Shown here piece by piece: positions 9,444 to 18,270 of a stretch of 64,000 bases of DNA. The notes beneath the pieces were generated by a model that was not told the origin of the DNA, searched no databases, and saw nothing but the letters and a program-made list of their open reading frames with translations. Position numbers and translations under genes: made by a program. Origin of the DNA: M3007 sp033764075 (lineage in GTDB: Bacteria > Bacteroidota > Bacteroidia > Chitinophagales > Saprospiraceae); the NCBI GenBank assembly GCA_033764075.1, contig JANRJH010000023.1, positions 58,136 through 122,135 of the forward strand, read 5' to 3'. Position 1 is the stretch's first letter, and every line of letters begins with the position of its first letter.

Positions 9444-9502
9444 GGGCATGACAACAGCGTTGGTAGCGCAATCACGGCGAAGATGCTGTTGTCATCATGC
9501 CC
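9444..9502. repeat. Inverted repeat downstream of the template-like segment
   Basis: GGGCATGACAACAGC (9444-9458) is mirrored by GCTGTTGTCATCATGCCC (9485-9502), with a 3-base bulge and a 26-nt loop. No T-run follows on either side, so a simple terminator is unlikely. It lies in the 227-bp gap between the template-like ORF and the response-regulator gene and could serve as a structural RNA or a transcription end for either. Confidence 0.45.
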
Positions 9503-9566
9503 GGCCGGGGCAGAACCCCTGAAGGGCAAGTGATCATCGGTCAAAGGCAACCCGCACGCCCGTTTT

Positions 9567-10223
9567 TTACCCCTCGCAAAGTTTGGTTTCCACTGCATAC
9601 TTCACCACTTCCGCGCTTTTGCTCACGCCGAGTACTGCCTTCACGTTGCGGATGTGGGTTTGCACGGTGAAGGGTGCGATGTGCAGCTGCTCGCCTATTT
9701 GTTTGGCGGTGAGGCTGGGGTTGCGGGCCAGCAGGCAGATGATTTCCTTTTGCCTGCGGGTTAGGCTTTCGCTGGGTTCTTTATCTGCCCGCACGGGGTT
9801 GACGGCGCCTGCTTTGGCGAGCACGTCGGGCGAGTAGTAGCGTCCCGCGGGTCCGGAGCATACGGCGTGGATGGCAGCCATAAGGGTGTCGCGGGTTTTA
9901 TCTTTCAGCACGTAGCCGTGGATGCCGATTTGCAAGGCTTTCAGAATGCGCCGGCTGTCGTCGAACATCGTCAGCAAAATGATTTTGGTATTGGGATAGA
10001 GGCGTCGGATTTCCACAGCGGTTTCGATGCCATCCAGTTCGCCGGGCATGGATACATCCAGCACCACCACGTCGGCCTGCCGTTCTTTCAGCACGTCGAG
10101 GGCGGCCTGTCCGCTATGGACGGCGCCGATGACCTCCATCTCGGGGGTTTTGCCGAGGAAGTGCCGGATGCCGTCCAGCACAAACGGGTGGTCGTCCACC
10201 AGCAATAAGGTTATTTTTTTCAT
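9567..10223 (-). CDS. NarL/FixJ-family response regulator
   Basis: A 218-residue two-domain regulator. The receiver domain has the acidic pair Asp10-Asp11, phospho-acceptor Asp56 in VVVLDVSMPG, and the conserved Lys107 (YVLKD). The C-terminal LuxR-type helix-turn-helix spans about 152-212 (LTRRQKEIICLLA...AKQIGEQLHIAPFTVQTHI). The gene begins one base after the stop of the histidine kinase, so the two are certainly co-transcribed. Targets are unknown. A recurrent 16-bp palindrome upstream of nearby exported-protein genes has the two-fold symmetry expected of a NarL-type dimer site (inference). Confidence 0.93.
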   Translation of the reverse strand: MKKITLLLVDDHPFVLDGIRHFLGKTPEMEVIGAVHSGQAALDVLKERQADVVVLDVSMPGELDGIETAVEIRRLYPNTKIILLTMFDDSRRILKALQIGIHGYVLKDKTRDTLMAAIHAVCSGPAGRYYSPDVLAKAGAVNPVRADKEPSESLTRRQKEIICLLARNPSLTAKQIGEQLHIAPFTVQTHIRNVKAVLGVSKSAEVVKYAVETKLCEG

Positions 10224-10224
10224 A

Positions 10225-12291
10225 CTATGTTTGCTTGACCGGTATGTCTACAGAAATGGTGGCGCCGTGGCCGGGCCGGGAGTCGATCTGGAGTTCGCCG
10301 TTCATCTCCTGCACGCGGGATGCGAGGCTTTGCAGACCGAGACCGGGTTTTATGCGCGTGGTTACGACGTCGAACCCCTGGCCGTCGTCTTCCACCAGTA
10401 CGCTGATCCGTTCGGGAAAACGGCTGACGGCGATGGACACGTTGCGGGCCTTGGCGTGTTTGACCACGTTGTGCACGAGTTCCTGCACGATTCGAAAAGT
10501 GTTGATTTCTGTTTTCAGGTCGAGCCGTTCTTCGAGTCCGTGCGTGCTGAGTTCCACCTGCAGGGGGATTTCGGCGGCCCAGGTTTTCAGCTGGTGCTCC
10601 AGGCCGAAGGTCATTTGGGAGGTTGCGTTGAAGTCGTGTGCAATGTTGCGCAGGTCTTCGCAGGCGCGGGCCAGCAGGCGTGTAGCCTTTCGGTATTGTT
10701 CCCGGACGGAAGGGGGCATGGCGTCCTGCACCTCGTCTACGTCGCCCAGATAGAGCCGAATGGTTGTCAGCGTTCCGCCGAGGTTGTCGTGCAGTTCCCG
10801 TCCGATCTCTCGTTGTCGTTCGTCTTGGGCTTCGAGGCGAGCGTAGCCTATTTCGGCCTCCCGGGCTTTGAGGCTATCGAGTTTTTCCTGTTGGGCGATC
10901 TTTTCCTGCTGGCGGGCTATTTCGGCTTGCCGTTCAGCGAGTTTGCGTTTTTGGCTTTGGAGGCGTGCAACAAGCCATCCGAGCAGGGCCAGCAAGGCGA
11001 GCACACCGATCAGGATGAGGCCATAGGTTTTCTGGGTTTGTTTTTCCTGCCGGGTGATTTGCCGTTGCAGTCGGTTTTTATCCCAAAAATGCCAGATCAG
11101 GTCGGCAAATGCGCCCGAAGTCTGCTCGGCCTGCAGGTCTTCCAGCAGGTGGGTGAATTCGCCGACGTATTGTTTCGAGGGGGCTATCTGCCCGGAGCCG
11201 AACAGGGCATCGGACAGGAAATAGAGCACGCGCCCTTTCAGGATGGGGTCCTGGATGTTATTGTCGAGGGCGAGGCGGTAGTAGTGCACGGCCGAGTCGG
11301 TCTTGTTCCGTTCGTAGTGGTAGTTACCTATTTCGAATTGGGCGGCGGCCATTTGCTGGCTGTCCTGCTGGGCTTCGAAAGCGGCGAGGCAAATCCGGAA
11401 GTCGTTTAACGCCTGCTCGTACAGGCCCTGATCGAGTCTCACCCTTCCACGGTTTCGGTACAGGATGAACAGGTCGTCTTCGTTCAGTTCGCCGGCAAGC
11501 GCGATGCCCTGCTCATACCAGGCCTGGGCGTCGTTGTACGCACCGCGGAAGTAGGCGTTGTTTCCGAGCAGGAGCAGGCACTTGCCGGCAAGGGCTTTTT
11601 TGCCGAGTGCGTTAAACGCATCGAGGCTTAGGCGCAGGGAGTCGGCTGCGTCGTCGTACTGGTGCAGGGCACTCTGGAGGAACTCGGCGAGGTTCATGCG
11701 AACGGAGGCCCGGCTGACGGCCACCGACGGGTTGGCGCCACCGGTATCCAGTGCGTCGTGCATGCGACAGGCCGTTTCGAGGCATTGCCGGGCCTGCTCG
11801 TACTTTCCGAGCAGGCGGAGCACATGGCCGAGGTTGCTGTTGAGGGTGATGGTATTGAGGTGCGGCGGTTCGTTTTCCAGGATGGCGAGTCCTTGTCGGA
11901 AACAGGCTGCTGCGCCGGCGTAGTCGCCCTGCGCTTTGTGCAGGTTTCCCAGTTGGTTGTAGCAGCTGGCGATATCGGGTGGATTGTTCAGTTTCTTTCG
12001 CTCGGTCAAGGCATGCTGGTAAAACAACTCGCTTTGTGCCCAGTTACCGGATTGCGCCGCCACACGTCCCAGGCGCAGGTAGCTGTCGGCCACCCCCTTT
12101 CGGTACCCCAGACTGTCGGCCAGTTTCTGGGCAGCCAGGGCAAACTGCCTGGCCGGTTCGCCTGCGGACTCGAAGGACAGGTCGTTCAGGGAGTCCACCA
12201 GGGCCTTGTCGGTTTGGCCTGCCTGTGCCGCCAGGGCGAGTGGACAAAGCCATGCTGCCGCGCAGCACACCAGTAGAAAGTATTTTTTCAT
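10225..12291 (-). CDS. TPR sensor histidine kinase (HisKA_3/NarX type)
   Basis: A 688-residue membrane kinase. It has a signal peptide (about residues 1-21, ending LALAAQA), then seven or more tetratricopeptide-like repeats to about residue 400 that would lie in the periplasm. One transmembrane helix follows (LILIGVLALLALLGWLVA, about 424-442), then a coiled coil. The dimerisation/phospho-acceptor helix is REIGRELHDNLGGTL (His at about 499). The HATPase_c domain has the N box (ELVHNVVKHA), G1 (VEDDGQGFD) and G2 (GLGLQSLASRV). This TPR plus NarX-type layout is common in Bacteroidota, usually paired with a NarL-type regulator as here. The signal sensed is unknown. Confidence 0.93.
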   Translation of the reverse strand: MKKYFLLVCCAAAWLCPLALAAQAGQTDKALVDSLNDLSFESAGEPARQFALAAQKLADSLGYRKGVADSYLRLGRVAAQSGNWAQSELFYQHALTERKKLNNPPDIASCYNQLGNLHKAQGDYAGAAACFRQGLAILENEPPHLNTITLNSNLGHVLRLLGKYEQARQCLETACRMHDALDTGGANPSVAVSRASVRMNLAEFLQSALHQYDDAADSLRLSLDAFNALGKKALAGKCLLLLGNNAYFRGAYNDAQAWYEQGIALAGELNEDDLFILYRNRGRVRLDQGLYEQALNDFRICLAAFEAQQDSQQMAAAQFEIGNYHYERNKTDSAVHYYRLALDNNIQDPILKGRVLYFLSDALFGSGQIAPSKQYVGEFTHLLEDLQAEQTSGAFADLIWHFWDKNRLQRQITRQEKQTQKTYGLILIGVLALLALLGWLVARLQSQKRKLAERQAEIARQQEKIAQQEKLDSLKAREAEIGYARLEAQDERQREIGRELHDNLGGTLTTIRLYLGDVDEVQDAMPPSVREQYRKATRLLARACEDLRNIAHDFNATSQMTFGLEHQLKTWAAEIPLQVELSTHGLEERLDLKTEINTFRIVQELVHNVVKHAKARNVSIAVSRFPERISVLVEDDGQGFDVVTTRIKPGLGLQSLASRVQEMNGELQIDSRPGHGATISVDIPVKQT

Positions 12292-12294
12292 GGT

Positions 12295-12732
12295 TCAGAA
12301 CATGGAAAACAGGCTGTCCGGCAAGATGGGCTTGGTGTCGGCATCGGCGCCGGTGGTGCCCACGGTGCCGGTGCCGCCGGTTTTGGTTTTGGTGGGCGGC
12401 GGCACTTCGCGGGCGGTGGCGAAGGTCTCTTCGAGGACGGCGCCCGTCACCGTTACCTCGAAGAAGCCTTCGCCGTCGGGGAAGTCGATGTTGCCCAGGG
12501 CCAGGGTGTGCACCACGGGCGTGATGTAGGGGAGGTCGGGCAAGGCCGGGTCCTGCTGTAATTTGATCCTTACGCTGAATTTACCATCGGGCAAATCCTG
12601 CCTGTCGGTCTCGTATCCGTCGGCCCGGAAGCTGGTGCGCGGGCAAAAGGTTACGACATGGAGGAAGTAGGCATCGGGCTGGTCGAGCACGGCAGTGCGG
12701 GCGAGCTGGATTTGCGGATGGAAGAATTTCAT
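12295..12732 (-). CDS. Hypothetical protein
   Basis: A 145-residue protein of no recognised family. The first ~100 residues look like a compact beta-rich domain; the last 45 are a Thr/Gly/Pro-rich low-complexity tail (KTKTGGTGTVGTTG) ending in a short hydrophobic tip. There is no signal peptide. It ends 3 bp before the kinase gene starts, so it is probably the first gene of the kinase-regulator operon. It may be an accessory of that system, but nothing in the sequence proves it. Confidence 0.7.
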   Translation of the reverse strand: MKFFHPQIQLARTAVLDQPDAYFLHVVTFCPRTSFRADGYETDRQDLPDGKFSVRIKLQQDPALPDLPYITPVVHTLALGNIDFPDGEGFFEVTVTGAVLEETFATAREVPPPTKTKTGGTGTVGTTGADADTKPILPDSLFSMF

Positions 12733-12786
12733 GGTTTGGCAGTTGGATAATCGTTACGTTTAAGGGTAAAGGTACAGATTTATACT

Positions 12787-12840
12787 AAAAAAGGCTCCTG
12801 TAACCGGAGTGGAAAGCGGTTCTTTCCGGAAACAGGAGCC
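12787..12840 (-). terminator. Rho-independent terminator of the lipoprotein gene
   Basis: On the minus strand a stem GGCTCCTGT...ACAGGAGCC, with inner pairing of CCGG blocks, is followed immediately by TTTTTT. It lies about 25 bp after the stop of the 12865-13179 gene and separates it from the kinase operon. Confidence 0.85.
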
Positions 12841-12864
12841 TCGCACATCTCTGAAGGAAACACC

Positions 12865-13179
12865 TCAATTGCTGCAAGACCTTCCGACTGAACCACAGGC
12901 GTCTATCGTAACCTGAGAAGGAGAACAGCCGCCGCCGCCGCTAACCCCATCGAATTCCAGGGTATACTTACCGCTGGGAAGCTCAATTGTTTTTGTTTCA
13001 TCCGGGTCAATGGTGCCGTAATTGGTTCCATCAATAATAATCATTTGAACCGTACGCAGAGATTTGTTGGTCACTACCAACTCCCCACGACCATCGCAAC
13101 GTGCCTCCTCATCGCAGGCGGTGAATAAGACGATGATGCAGGATGCGATGCAGAGCATGATGATTGATGCAACTTTCAT
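12865..13179 (-). CDS. Small exported lipoprotein, hypothetical
   Basis: A 104-residue protein starting at the ATG at 13179. The longer upstream frame is rejected because this start gives a clean lipoprotein signal (hydrophobic ASIIMLCIASCIIVLF, lipobox FTAC, Cys at about 22). The mature part is a small beta-rich domain (VTNKSLRTVQMIIIDG...LPSGKYTLEF) with a Gly-rich loop and six further Cys residues, plausibly disulfide-bonded. The family is not recognised. A strong terminator follows. About 70-85 bp upstream is a sequence resembling the palindrome found ahead of the 18028 and 27033 genes. Confidence 0.75.
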   Translation of the reverse strand: MKVASIIMLCIASCIIVLFTACDEEARCDGRGELVVTNKSLRTVQMIIIDGTNYGTIDPDETKTIELPSGKYTLEFDGVSGGGGCSPSQVTIDACGSVGRSCSN

Positions 13180-13322
13180 AATGTTTTTTTTTGTGGTGAA
13201 AAGATGTTGCAAAGATGTCGGTGGCTGCCTGTTGAAAAGGATGCTTGAATTTAGGGATTTTACGTACCTAAAATGAAGTAAAGGACGACTCATGTTCCCA
13301 TAAATGCGCTTTTTTTAAGCGG

Positions 13323-14324
13323 TTACATTTTTTGTATCGCCGGCAATACAACCCCTAATGGCGATAATTGTCGCCAAACACCCTGGGCATCCAGCCAAAA
13401 TTGATGGGCTTTGGCAGCATGGACTGTAAGTTCTTTTTTGGCAATCTCTACGCGTTTTGCATCTTTTGCCAGCAAGGCCGGCACATCGGTATGTCTTATT
13501 TGAACCGTTTTCCCATCTGCAGCCAGGTCGGCAAGTACATCCATCGTTCCATCCTTGTTGCAGTCGATCAAGGCTGCCGACAATTGTCCGGGAAATTGCT
13601 GATGTTCGGCAATGGCAACAGGCTTCTGATGGCCATTTACGTAACTAAATTCCAACCAGGTATCCCCCGCCCCCTTCAGAAACAGGTATTGCACAGCGGA
13701 GGGGTGGAGCGCAAAGTTGGCGCAGGCAGTCAGCGCCCGATGCCGGACATCGTAGAGCAGGATGTGTTCGAACGCATCGCCGTATGGATTAAGCGTCAGG
13801 ATCAGGCAGGAAGTATCCTGCAAGGGCATGATCAGTAAGCGGGGGTATGTTTGTCCGCTATCGCCGCCCAGGATGATCTTTTGGCCGTCTCGCGTCAAAC
13901 TGACCCAATTGATCACGCCATTATCCGAGAGGGCACGCGCTGCCATATCCCAGCCCTGGCAGAGGTTCTTATGAAGGCGTAGGTACTGATAATGTTTTTT
14001 TCGATCTGCTGCAACCAAGGCCGCCACCGGCAACGTATCGTGCATAGCCATCAACAAATCGGCGCGCTGCGTATCGGCGCCAATAGCAACGGCCAGCAAG
14101 GCGTTCCAGGGCTGTTTGTCGCTTTCCCATTTTTTCCAGGTGGCTCCATGTTCATGGGGTTGTTGACGACAGGTTTGAACCATTTGCGCCAGCAAATCCC
14201 GAAGGTTCAAGACCTGGGTATTCAAGTAGCGGGACTCCTGTGGCCCTGCCTGCGGCAATCCGGCCGAAGAAGCCATTACAGCGCATACAAGCGTTGTAGC
14301 GGATAAGAAAATTCGGATATTCAT
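13323..14324 (-). CDS. Exported hypothetical protein (third gene of operon)
   Basis: A 333-residue protein with a probable signal peptide (IFLSATTLVCAVMASSAG). The middle part has features of beta-propeller or FG-GAP-like repeats (SLTRDGQKIILGG, LIDCNKDGTMDVLADLAADG, the latter resembling a calcium-binding DxNxDGxxD loop). No family is assigned with confidence. Its start overlaps the previous gene's stop by 4 bp (ATGA), which places it as the last gene of a three-gene unit with the 14321 and 15590 genes. Confidence 0.75.
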   Translation of the reverse strand: MNIRIFLSATTLVCAVMASSAGLPQAGPQESRYLNTQVLNLRDLLAQMVQTCRQQPHEHGATWKKWESDKQPWNALLAVAIGADTQRADLLMAMHDTLPVAALVAADRKKHYQYLRLHKNLCQGWDMAARALSDNGVINWVSLTRDGQKIILGGDSGQTYPRLLIMPLQDTSCLILTLNPYGDAFEHILLYDVRHRALTACANFALHPSAVQYLFLKGAGDTWLEFSYVNGHQKPVAIAEHQQFPGQLSAALIDCNKDGTMDVLADLAADGKTVQIRHTDVPALLAKDAKRVEIAKKELTVHAAKAHQFWLDAQGVWRQLSPLGVVLPAIQKM

Positions 14325-15568
14325 TCGTGCAACCAGTTGAATAAGGTTTGTTTGGCAGCTTCCACATAGCCATACCGATCTTTGCGCTCCATAAAAGACA
14401 AATGACTCTCCATACGGTAGTTTCGTTCTCGCGTCCCGAGGTTGCCCATGCCGATCATAGAGCCAAACCAGTCTGTCAAGGGGGCCATTACCTGTAGTTC
14501 ATCACCAGGGTTACCCGTTGTGAGCAGGGCGTTCATCCGGTTGAGCGAGCCTTCAAAGGTCTTTTCATAGAGATCCACCGGAGGCCCGAATTGCCCAAAA
14601 GTGGTACCAACTGCGCCGGCGAATTCGGCGCCCAGCGAGATGGCGTCATTGACCAAAGCGGCCCGATTGTCGAAGTTTTCGGGATGCTTGCTCCAATTGT
14701 CAAGATGACCGGCCGCCTCCAGGTAGCCCATGGTTTGCGATACGATGCGGAAACCCGAAGATTCCTGTTCATAACCAAAAGCATCTGCTGCCTGAGAAGA
14801 GAGCGTGAAGAGGTCTTTTACGTCTCCCCACAGGTCGTTCAGCTCTTGTTTCCAATCGCTTTGCATGGAACTCATTGCCAGGTCGTTTACCCATTCGCGA
14901 TTGTTTTCAAAATCACCGGAGTCAAAACCAACCGGCTTTGTATCAAAACGGACAGGCTGCGAGGCCCGCTGTCGTTGATCTGCCCGGAATTCGCGGATGG
15001 CCTGTTGAATGCCCGGCACAGCCAGGATGAGGGTTTCTGTAACCTGCTGTTCCTGGGTAGCCACAGGATTCGGACTTGCCACCGGGTCGTTTGTTTCCGG
15101 GCTGTCTGGATGTCGGTCGTTGCCGGATGGGTTACTTCCCGATTTAGTGCCGGAAGCGCCCCCGCTGCCGCCGGAGCCGGCGGTACCGGATTCCGTCTTC
15201 GGGTTTTTCCCCGGACTGCTGTTATTGCTCCCACCCTGTTTGGGTTTGCCGGTATTGCCATTGCTGCTACCAGGGTTTTTTCCGCCGCCGTCGCTATTGC
15301 CAAATGAGTAATCACCTTTACCACCATTGGGATCGCACGCCGCGCAACCTTTCAGAATGACAAGTTCCACGCCGCCTTTTTTTCCGGCTTTGATTTTGCT
15401 CATGGCAGCCGCGCATTCATCTTCGGAATTGTAGTACCTTGGTTGACTCAAAAATTCGCGATCATAGGCTTTATAGATTGTTTTTGTTTCAATGACAAAA
15501 CAATCGCCTCCCTGGCCGTGGGCGGCAGCGCACAAAGTGCCGAAAACGAATATCAGTAGTCGTTTCAT
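14321..15568 (-). CDS. Exported hypothetical protein with Gly/Ser/Asn-rich linker
   Basis: A 415-residue protein. The signal peptide (LLIFVFGTLCAAAHGQ) is followed by a small Cys-containing domain of about 75 residues. Residues ~90-170 are a low-complexity Gly/Ser/Asn/Lys/Pro linker, and the remainder is a helical C-terminal domain of about 230 residues. The family is not recognised. It sits 21 bp after the large TPR gene and overlaps the next gene by 4 bp, so the three were probably inherited as one unit. The linker suggests a two-domain surface or periplasmic protein; function unknown. Confidence 0.75.
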   Translation of the reverse strand: MKRLLIFVFGTLCAAAHGQGGDCFVIETKTIYKAYDREFLSQPRYYNSEDECAAAMSKIKAGKKGGVELVILKGCAACDPNGGKGDYSFGNSDGGGKNPGSSNGNTGKPKQGGSNNSSPGKNPKTESGTAGSGGSGGASGTKSGSNPSGNDRHPDSPETNDPVASPNPVATQEQQVTETLILAVPGIQQAIREFRADQRQRASQPVRFDTKPVGFDSGDFENNREWVNDLAMSSMQSDWKQELNDLWGDVKDLFTLSSQAADAFGYEQESSGFRIVSQTMGYLEAAGHLDNWSKHPENFDNRAALVNDAISLGAEFAGAVGTTFGQFGPPVDLYEKTFEGSLNRMNALLTTGNPGDELQVMAPLTDWFGSMIGMGNLGTRERNYRMESHLSFMERKDRYGYVEAAKQTLFNWLHE

Positions 15569-15589
15569 GGTTGTGGAAAAAAGTGCTGA

Positions 15590-18028
15590 TCAACGCGAGA
15601 ATTCAAAGATCATTTTGCCGTGACAAGCAATATCGGCCTTCCCGCGTCTCAGCATGCCCAGAGCGTCGCGGGCGCGTTGATGATGCAGGGTTTGGCACAA
15701 GGGCGAGAGCCGGTCGTAACAAGCAACGGCCTCCTCCAGGAGGCGGCGCGCTTCGTCTTTCTGACCTGCAGCCGCAAGGCTTTCGGCCAGGCGCACTTTG
15801 CAGTCGGCCACATTTTCAGGTAATGCCTGTTCAAAAGGCAGTAATTGCTGTAGCAGGCTTCGGCGGAGATCAATGGCCTCTTTATAGCGTTTGGTTTCGT
15901 GATACAGCATGGCCAGGCGCGCCTTATTGGGTTGTTGAAGGACGTCAAAAGAACGATCATTTTGTGGCGCCACTGCTTCTATTTTTTCCATTTGCAAGCA
16001 TAATTCGAGCGCTCGCTCCCATTGCTGTGCTGCGATAAAATACTGCAGGCGCAAAGCGTTCAGGTCCTCCTGACGGTGATGTTCAATTTGCCGGCAAATT
16101 GCATCCAGGTGGTCGTACAGCAGTTTTTTTTGCGCGCTATGCCCTTCTGAAAATGCTGTCAGGCGCAGCAGATTAGGCGCTATCGCCGGAAAGCGGTCGG
16201 GGGATAATTCACCAATCATTTTCCAGTGGGCTCTTAGTTCTTCCAGTTTGGCATTTCCTTCCGGCGTTGCAGCCTCCAGGACCATCCAGAGCACGGTGGT
16301 TGCCGGCATTAAATCCGCATTTCGGATATCGGTATCTTTTTTTTCCAGTTCCCGGCACGCCACCAAAATATCCATACCCTCATTCGTCTTGCCTGTCATC
16401 AGCAACCGGCGGGCCAGGGCAATGCGCTCCTTGTACCACAGTGCATTCGGCGCCATGTGCTGCAGGACAGCTCCGGCGCTGTCGAGCATAAACACGCTGT
16501 TGTACAGCACTGCACTGCGGTAGTCCAGCAATATGCCTGCTGAAGAAGCTGCCTCGATTGCGTCGGGCCTCGCCGACATATGTTGCAGTGCCGCATTGTA
16601 CTCTCCCCAGCTGTGTTCAAGGACACTCAGGCAGTTGTTAAGCCCCAGCAGGAAGACGTCTGCGGATCGTTCTGCCGGATATCGCTCCACGAGCGCTTTG
16701 TAGCGCAGGAAATCATCAATACTGCAGCTTGGGTGGCTTCCGGAAAAAATTCCCCAGGTCTCCAGTGCCTGATGGTATTCCGCCCACAAAGTAGTTTGTT
16801 TGTCCCAGCCTGGCTCTTTTTGCAACTGCTCAAATGCACTCTCCAACGTATGCAGGGCCAGCGAATGGGTGGAATCCATGTAACATTCTGCTTTGGCCAC
16901 TTGCATCTCAAGGTGAAAAGCCTCCATTTTTACTTCCGGGCCGTCGGCATCCGGTATTCGCTCGCCCGCTTTGTGGACGCCGCCGAGTTGCCGGTGCAGA
17001 TCGCGCGCACGCCGGAAATACTGAACCGCCTCGCCATGGCGATTTCTTCGCTGGCAGTCATCACCCAGTCGCTCCCAGGCGCTGGTAAAGTCCGACAAAT
17101 TGGAATACATATAGCGGTTGGACATTCCAATGGGCTGTAATTGCAAATAGGCATGTTGCATGGCCGGCACGCCACCACAATAGGGGGCAGCCTCCTCAAG
17201 CAGGCCCGGCATTCGGGAGGCACACCGGTTGATATATACCAGCAAGACAAACACCTCTTGCGAATTAATCCCTTTTTTGTTGATGGCCTTTGGCAGCAGA
17301 CCGCGAGCCTCCCAAAACGCAAAGTCGTGACTGCCCGATTCGAAATACCGCCGCACCCGCCCGATGTTTATTTCGCTGTCAGTCAGCAGTTTCATGCCGA
17401 TCTTGGCCCCCGCCCCGGCCAATCCATATCCTACCTGACCAGTAACCTGCATCGCAGCATTACCCAATTCAAATGCCACGTTACCCAACAAGCTGGAAAG
17501 GCCCGCCAGCCGGTCAGGATCGTTTGTTAAGGCACCCTTTTCCAGTGCATCGGCGGGTAGCAGAGCCAACCACTTGCTTTTAGCCAACAAGTGCCCGGCG
17601 GAATGGAGAAGATTTATGTTGGCATCGGAGGGCTTCTCCATCGCCAGGAATTGTTCATAATACACAATGGCACTGTCGAAGCGATGGGTTACGTAAGCAA
17701 TACCCGCCAATTTAAAAATAGCGCCGGTATGTTGCGGATTGATGGAAAGCACCTTGCGGTATTCGTTCACCGCAAGCGAATAATCAGCAAGCTGCTTTCG
17801 ATTATCTTCCTGTTCTTCAAGGGCAAGTCCATAATAAAAGTGTGGAGCATCGGCGTCTGGGCAGGCTGACACTGCCTGCTGATAAAGGGCAAGGCGCTTT
17901 TTAAGCAGTTTTTCCTTTGTGCCCTGTTCAATCAGGCGCTTTGCCAGCTCGCAATCTGCGGCTGTCAGGCCGTCAAAGGGTGTAAGGCCCAACAACATCA
18001 AGGGTAAAACGATAAGCAGCGATTTCAT
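15590..18028 (-). CDS. Large exported TPR protein (first gene of operon)
   Basis: An 812-residue protein from the ATG at 18028. This start gives a signal peptide (SLLIVLPLMLLGLTPFDGLTA); the frame stays open further upstream but without a plausible signal. It contains tetratricopeptide-like helices near the N-terminus (RLALYQQAVSACPDADAPHFYYGLALEEQ, YRKVLSINPQHTGAIFKLAGIAYV), continuing through a long helical solenoid and ending with another TPR block (ESLAAAGQKDEARRLLEEAVACYD). It is probably a periplasmic or outer-membrane-facing scaffold. It heads the operon with the 14321 and 13323 genes. A perfect 16-bp palindrome lies 110 bp upstream, between it and the divergent 18271 gene. Confidence 0.8.
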   Translation of the reverse strand: MKSLLIVLPLMLLGLTPFDGLTAADCELAKRLIEQGTKEKLLKKRLALYQQAVSACPDADAPHFYYGLALEEQEDNRKQLADYSLAVNEYRKVLSINPQHTGAIFKLAGIAYVTHRFDSAIVYYEQFLAMEKPSDANINLLHSAGHLLAKSKWLALLPADALEKGALTNDPDRLAGLSSLLGNVAFELGNAAMQVTGQVGYGLAGAGAKIGMKLLTDSEINIGRVRRYFESGSHDFAFWEARGLLPKAINKKGINSQEVFVLLVYINRCASRMPGLLEEAAPYCGGVPAMQHAYLQLQPIGMSNRYMYSNLSDFTSAWERLGDDCQRRNRHGEAVQYFRRARDLHRQLGGVHKAGERIPDADGPEVKMEAFHLEMQVAKAECYMDSTHSLALHTLESAFEQLQKEPGWDKQTTLWAEYHQALETWGIFSGSHPSCSIDDFLRYKALVERYPAERSADVFLLGLNNCLSVLEHSWGEYNAALQHMSARPDAIEAASSAGILLDYRSAVLYNSVFMLDSAGAVLQHMAPNALWYKERIALARRLLMTGKTNEGMDILVACRELEKKDTDIRNADLMPATTVLWMVLEAATPEGNAKLEELRAHWKMIGELSPDRFPAIAPNLLRLTAFSEGHSAQKKLLYDHLDAICRQIEHHRQEDLNALRLQYFIAAQQWERALELCLQMEKIEAVAPQNDRSFDVLQQPNKARLAMLYHETKRYKEAIDLRRSLLQQLLPFEQALPENVADCKVRLAESLAAAGQKDEARRLLEEAVACYDRLSPLCQTLHHQRARDALGMLRRGKADIACHGKMIFEFSR

Positions 18029-18137
18029 AACATGGTGTGATTTTATTGAAACCTGGGCAGCCTCCATACCGGATGGCATGGTGCAAAAGTGAGCCTGCTT
18101 ATCCTGTGTAAAAAAGATCAATCTTAGGGATTTCGGG

Positions 18138-18153
18138 TACTTAAATTTAAGTA
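18138..18153. promoter_or_regulatory. Perfect 16-bp palindrome TACTTAAATTTAAGTA, candidate operator
   Basis: It is a perfect two-fold palindrome in the divergent gap between the TPR operon and the PKD lipoprotein gene. The flanking TTAGGGATTT and GACGA blocks also recur near 13250-13290, and a one-mismatch version occurs at 26952-26967 ahead of the caspase gene. The symmetry suits a dimeric regulator such as the NarL-type protein at 9567. Confidence 0.5.
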
Positions 18154-18270
18154 TAAAGACGATGTGATACTCATATTCAGGTATAAAAAAATGTACAGGA
18201 TTAAGTATAGGAAGGCACATAGTGGCGGACTCATTTTTGTGGAAAAAAAACGTTCATCAAAGTTCTCACC

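Noticed and set aside
10027..11409. Long plus-strand ORFs opposite the response regulator and kinase genes
   Set aside because: They are antisense shadows of genes with clear receiver, HTH and kinase motifs.
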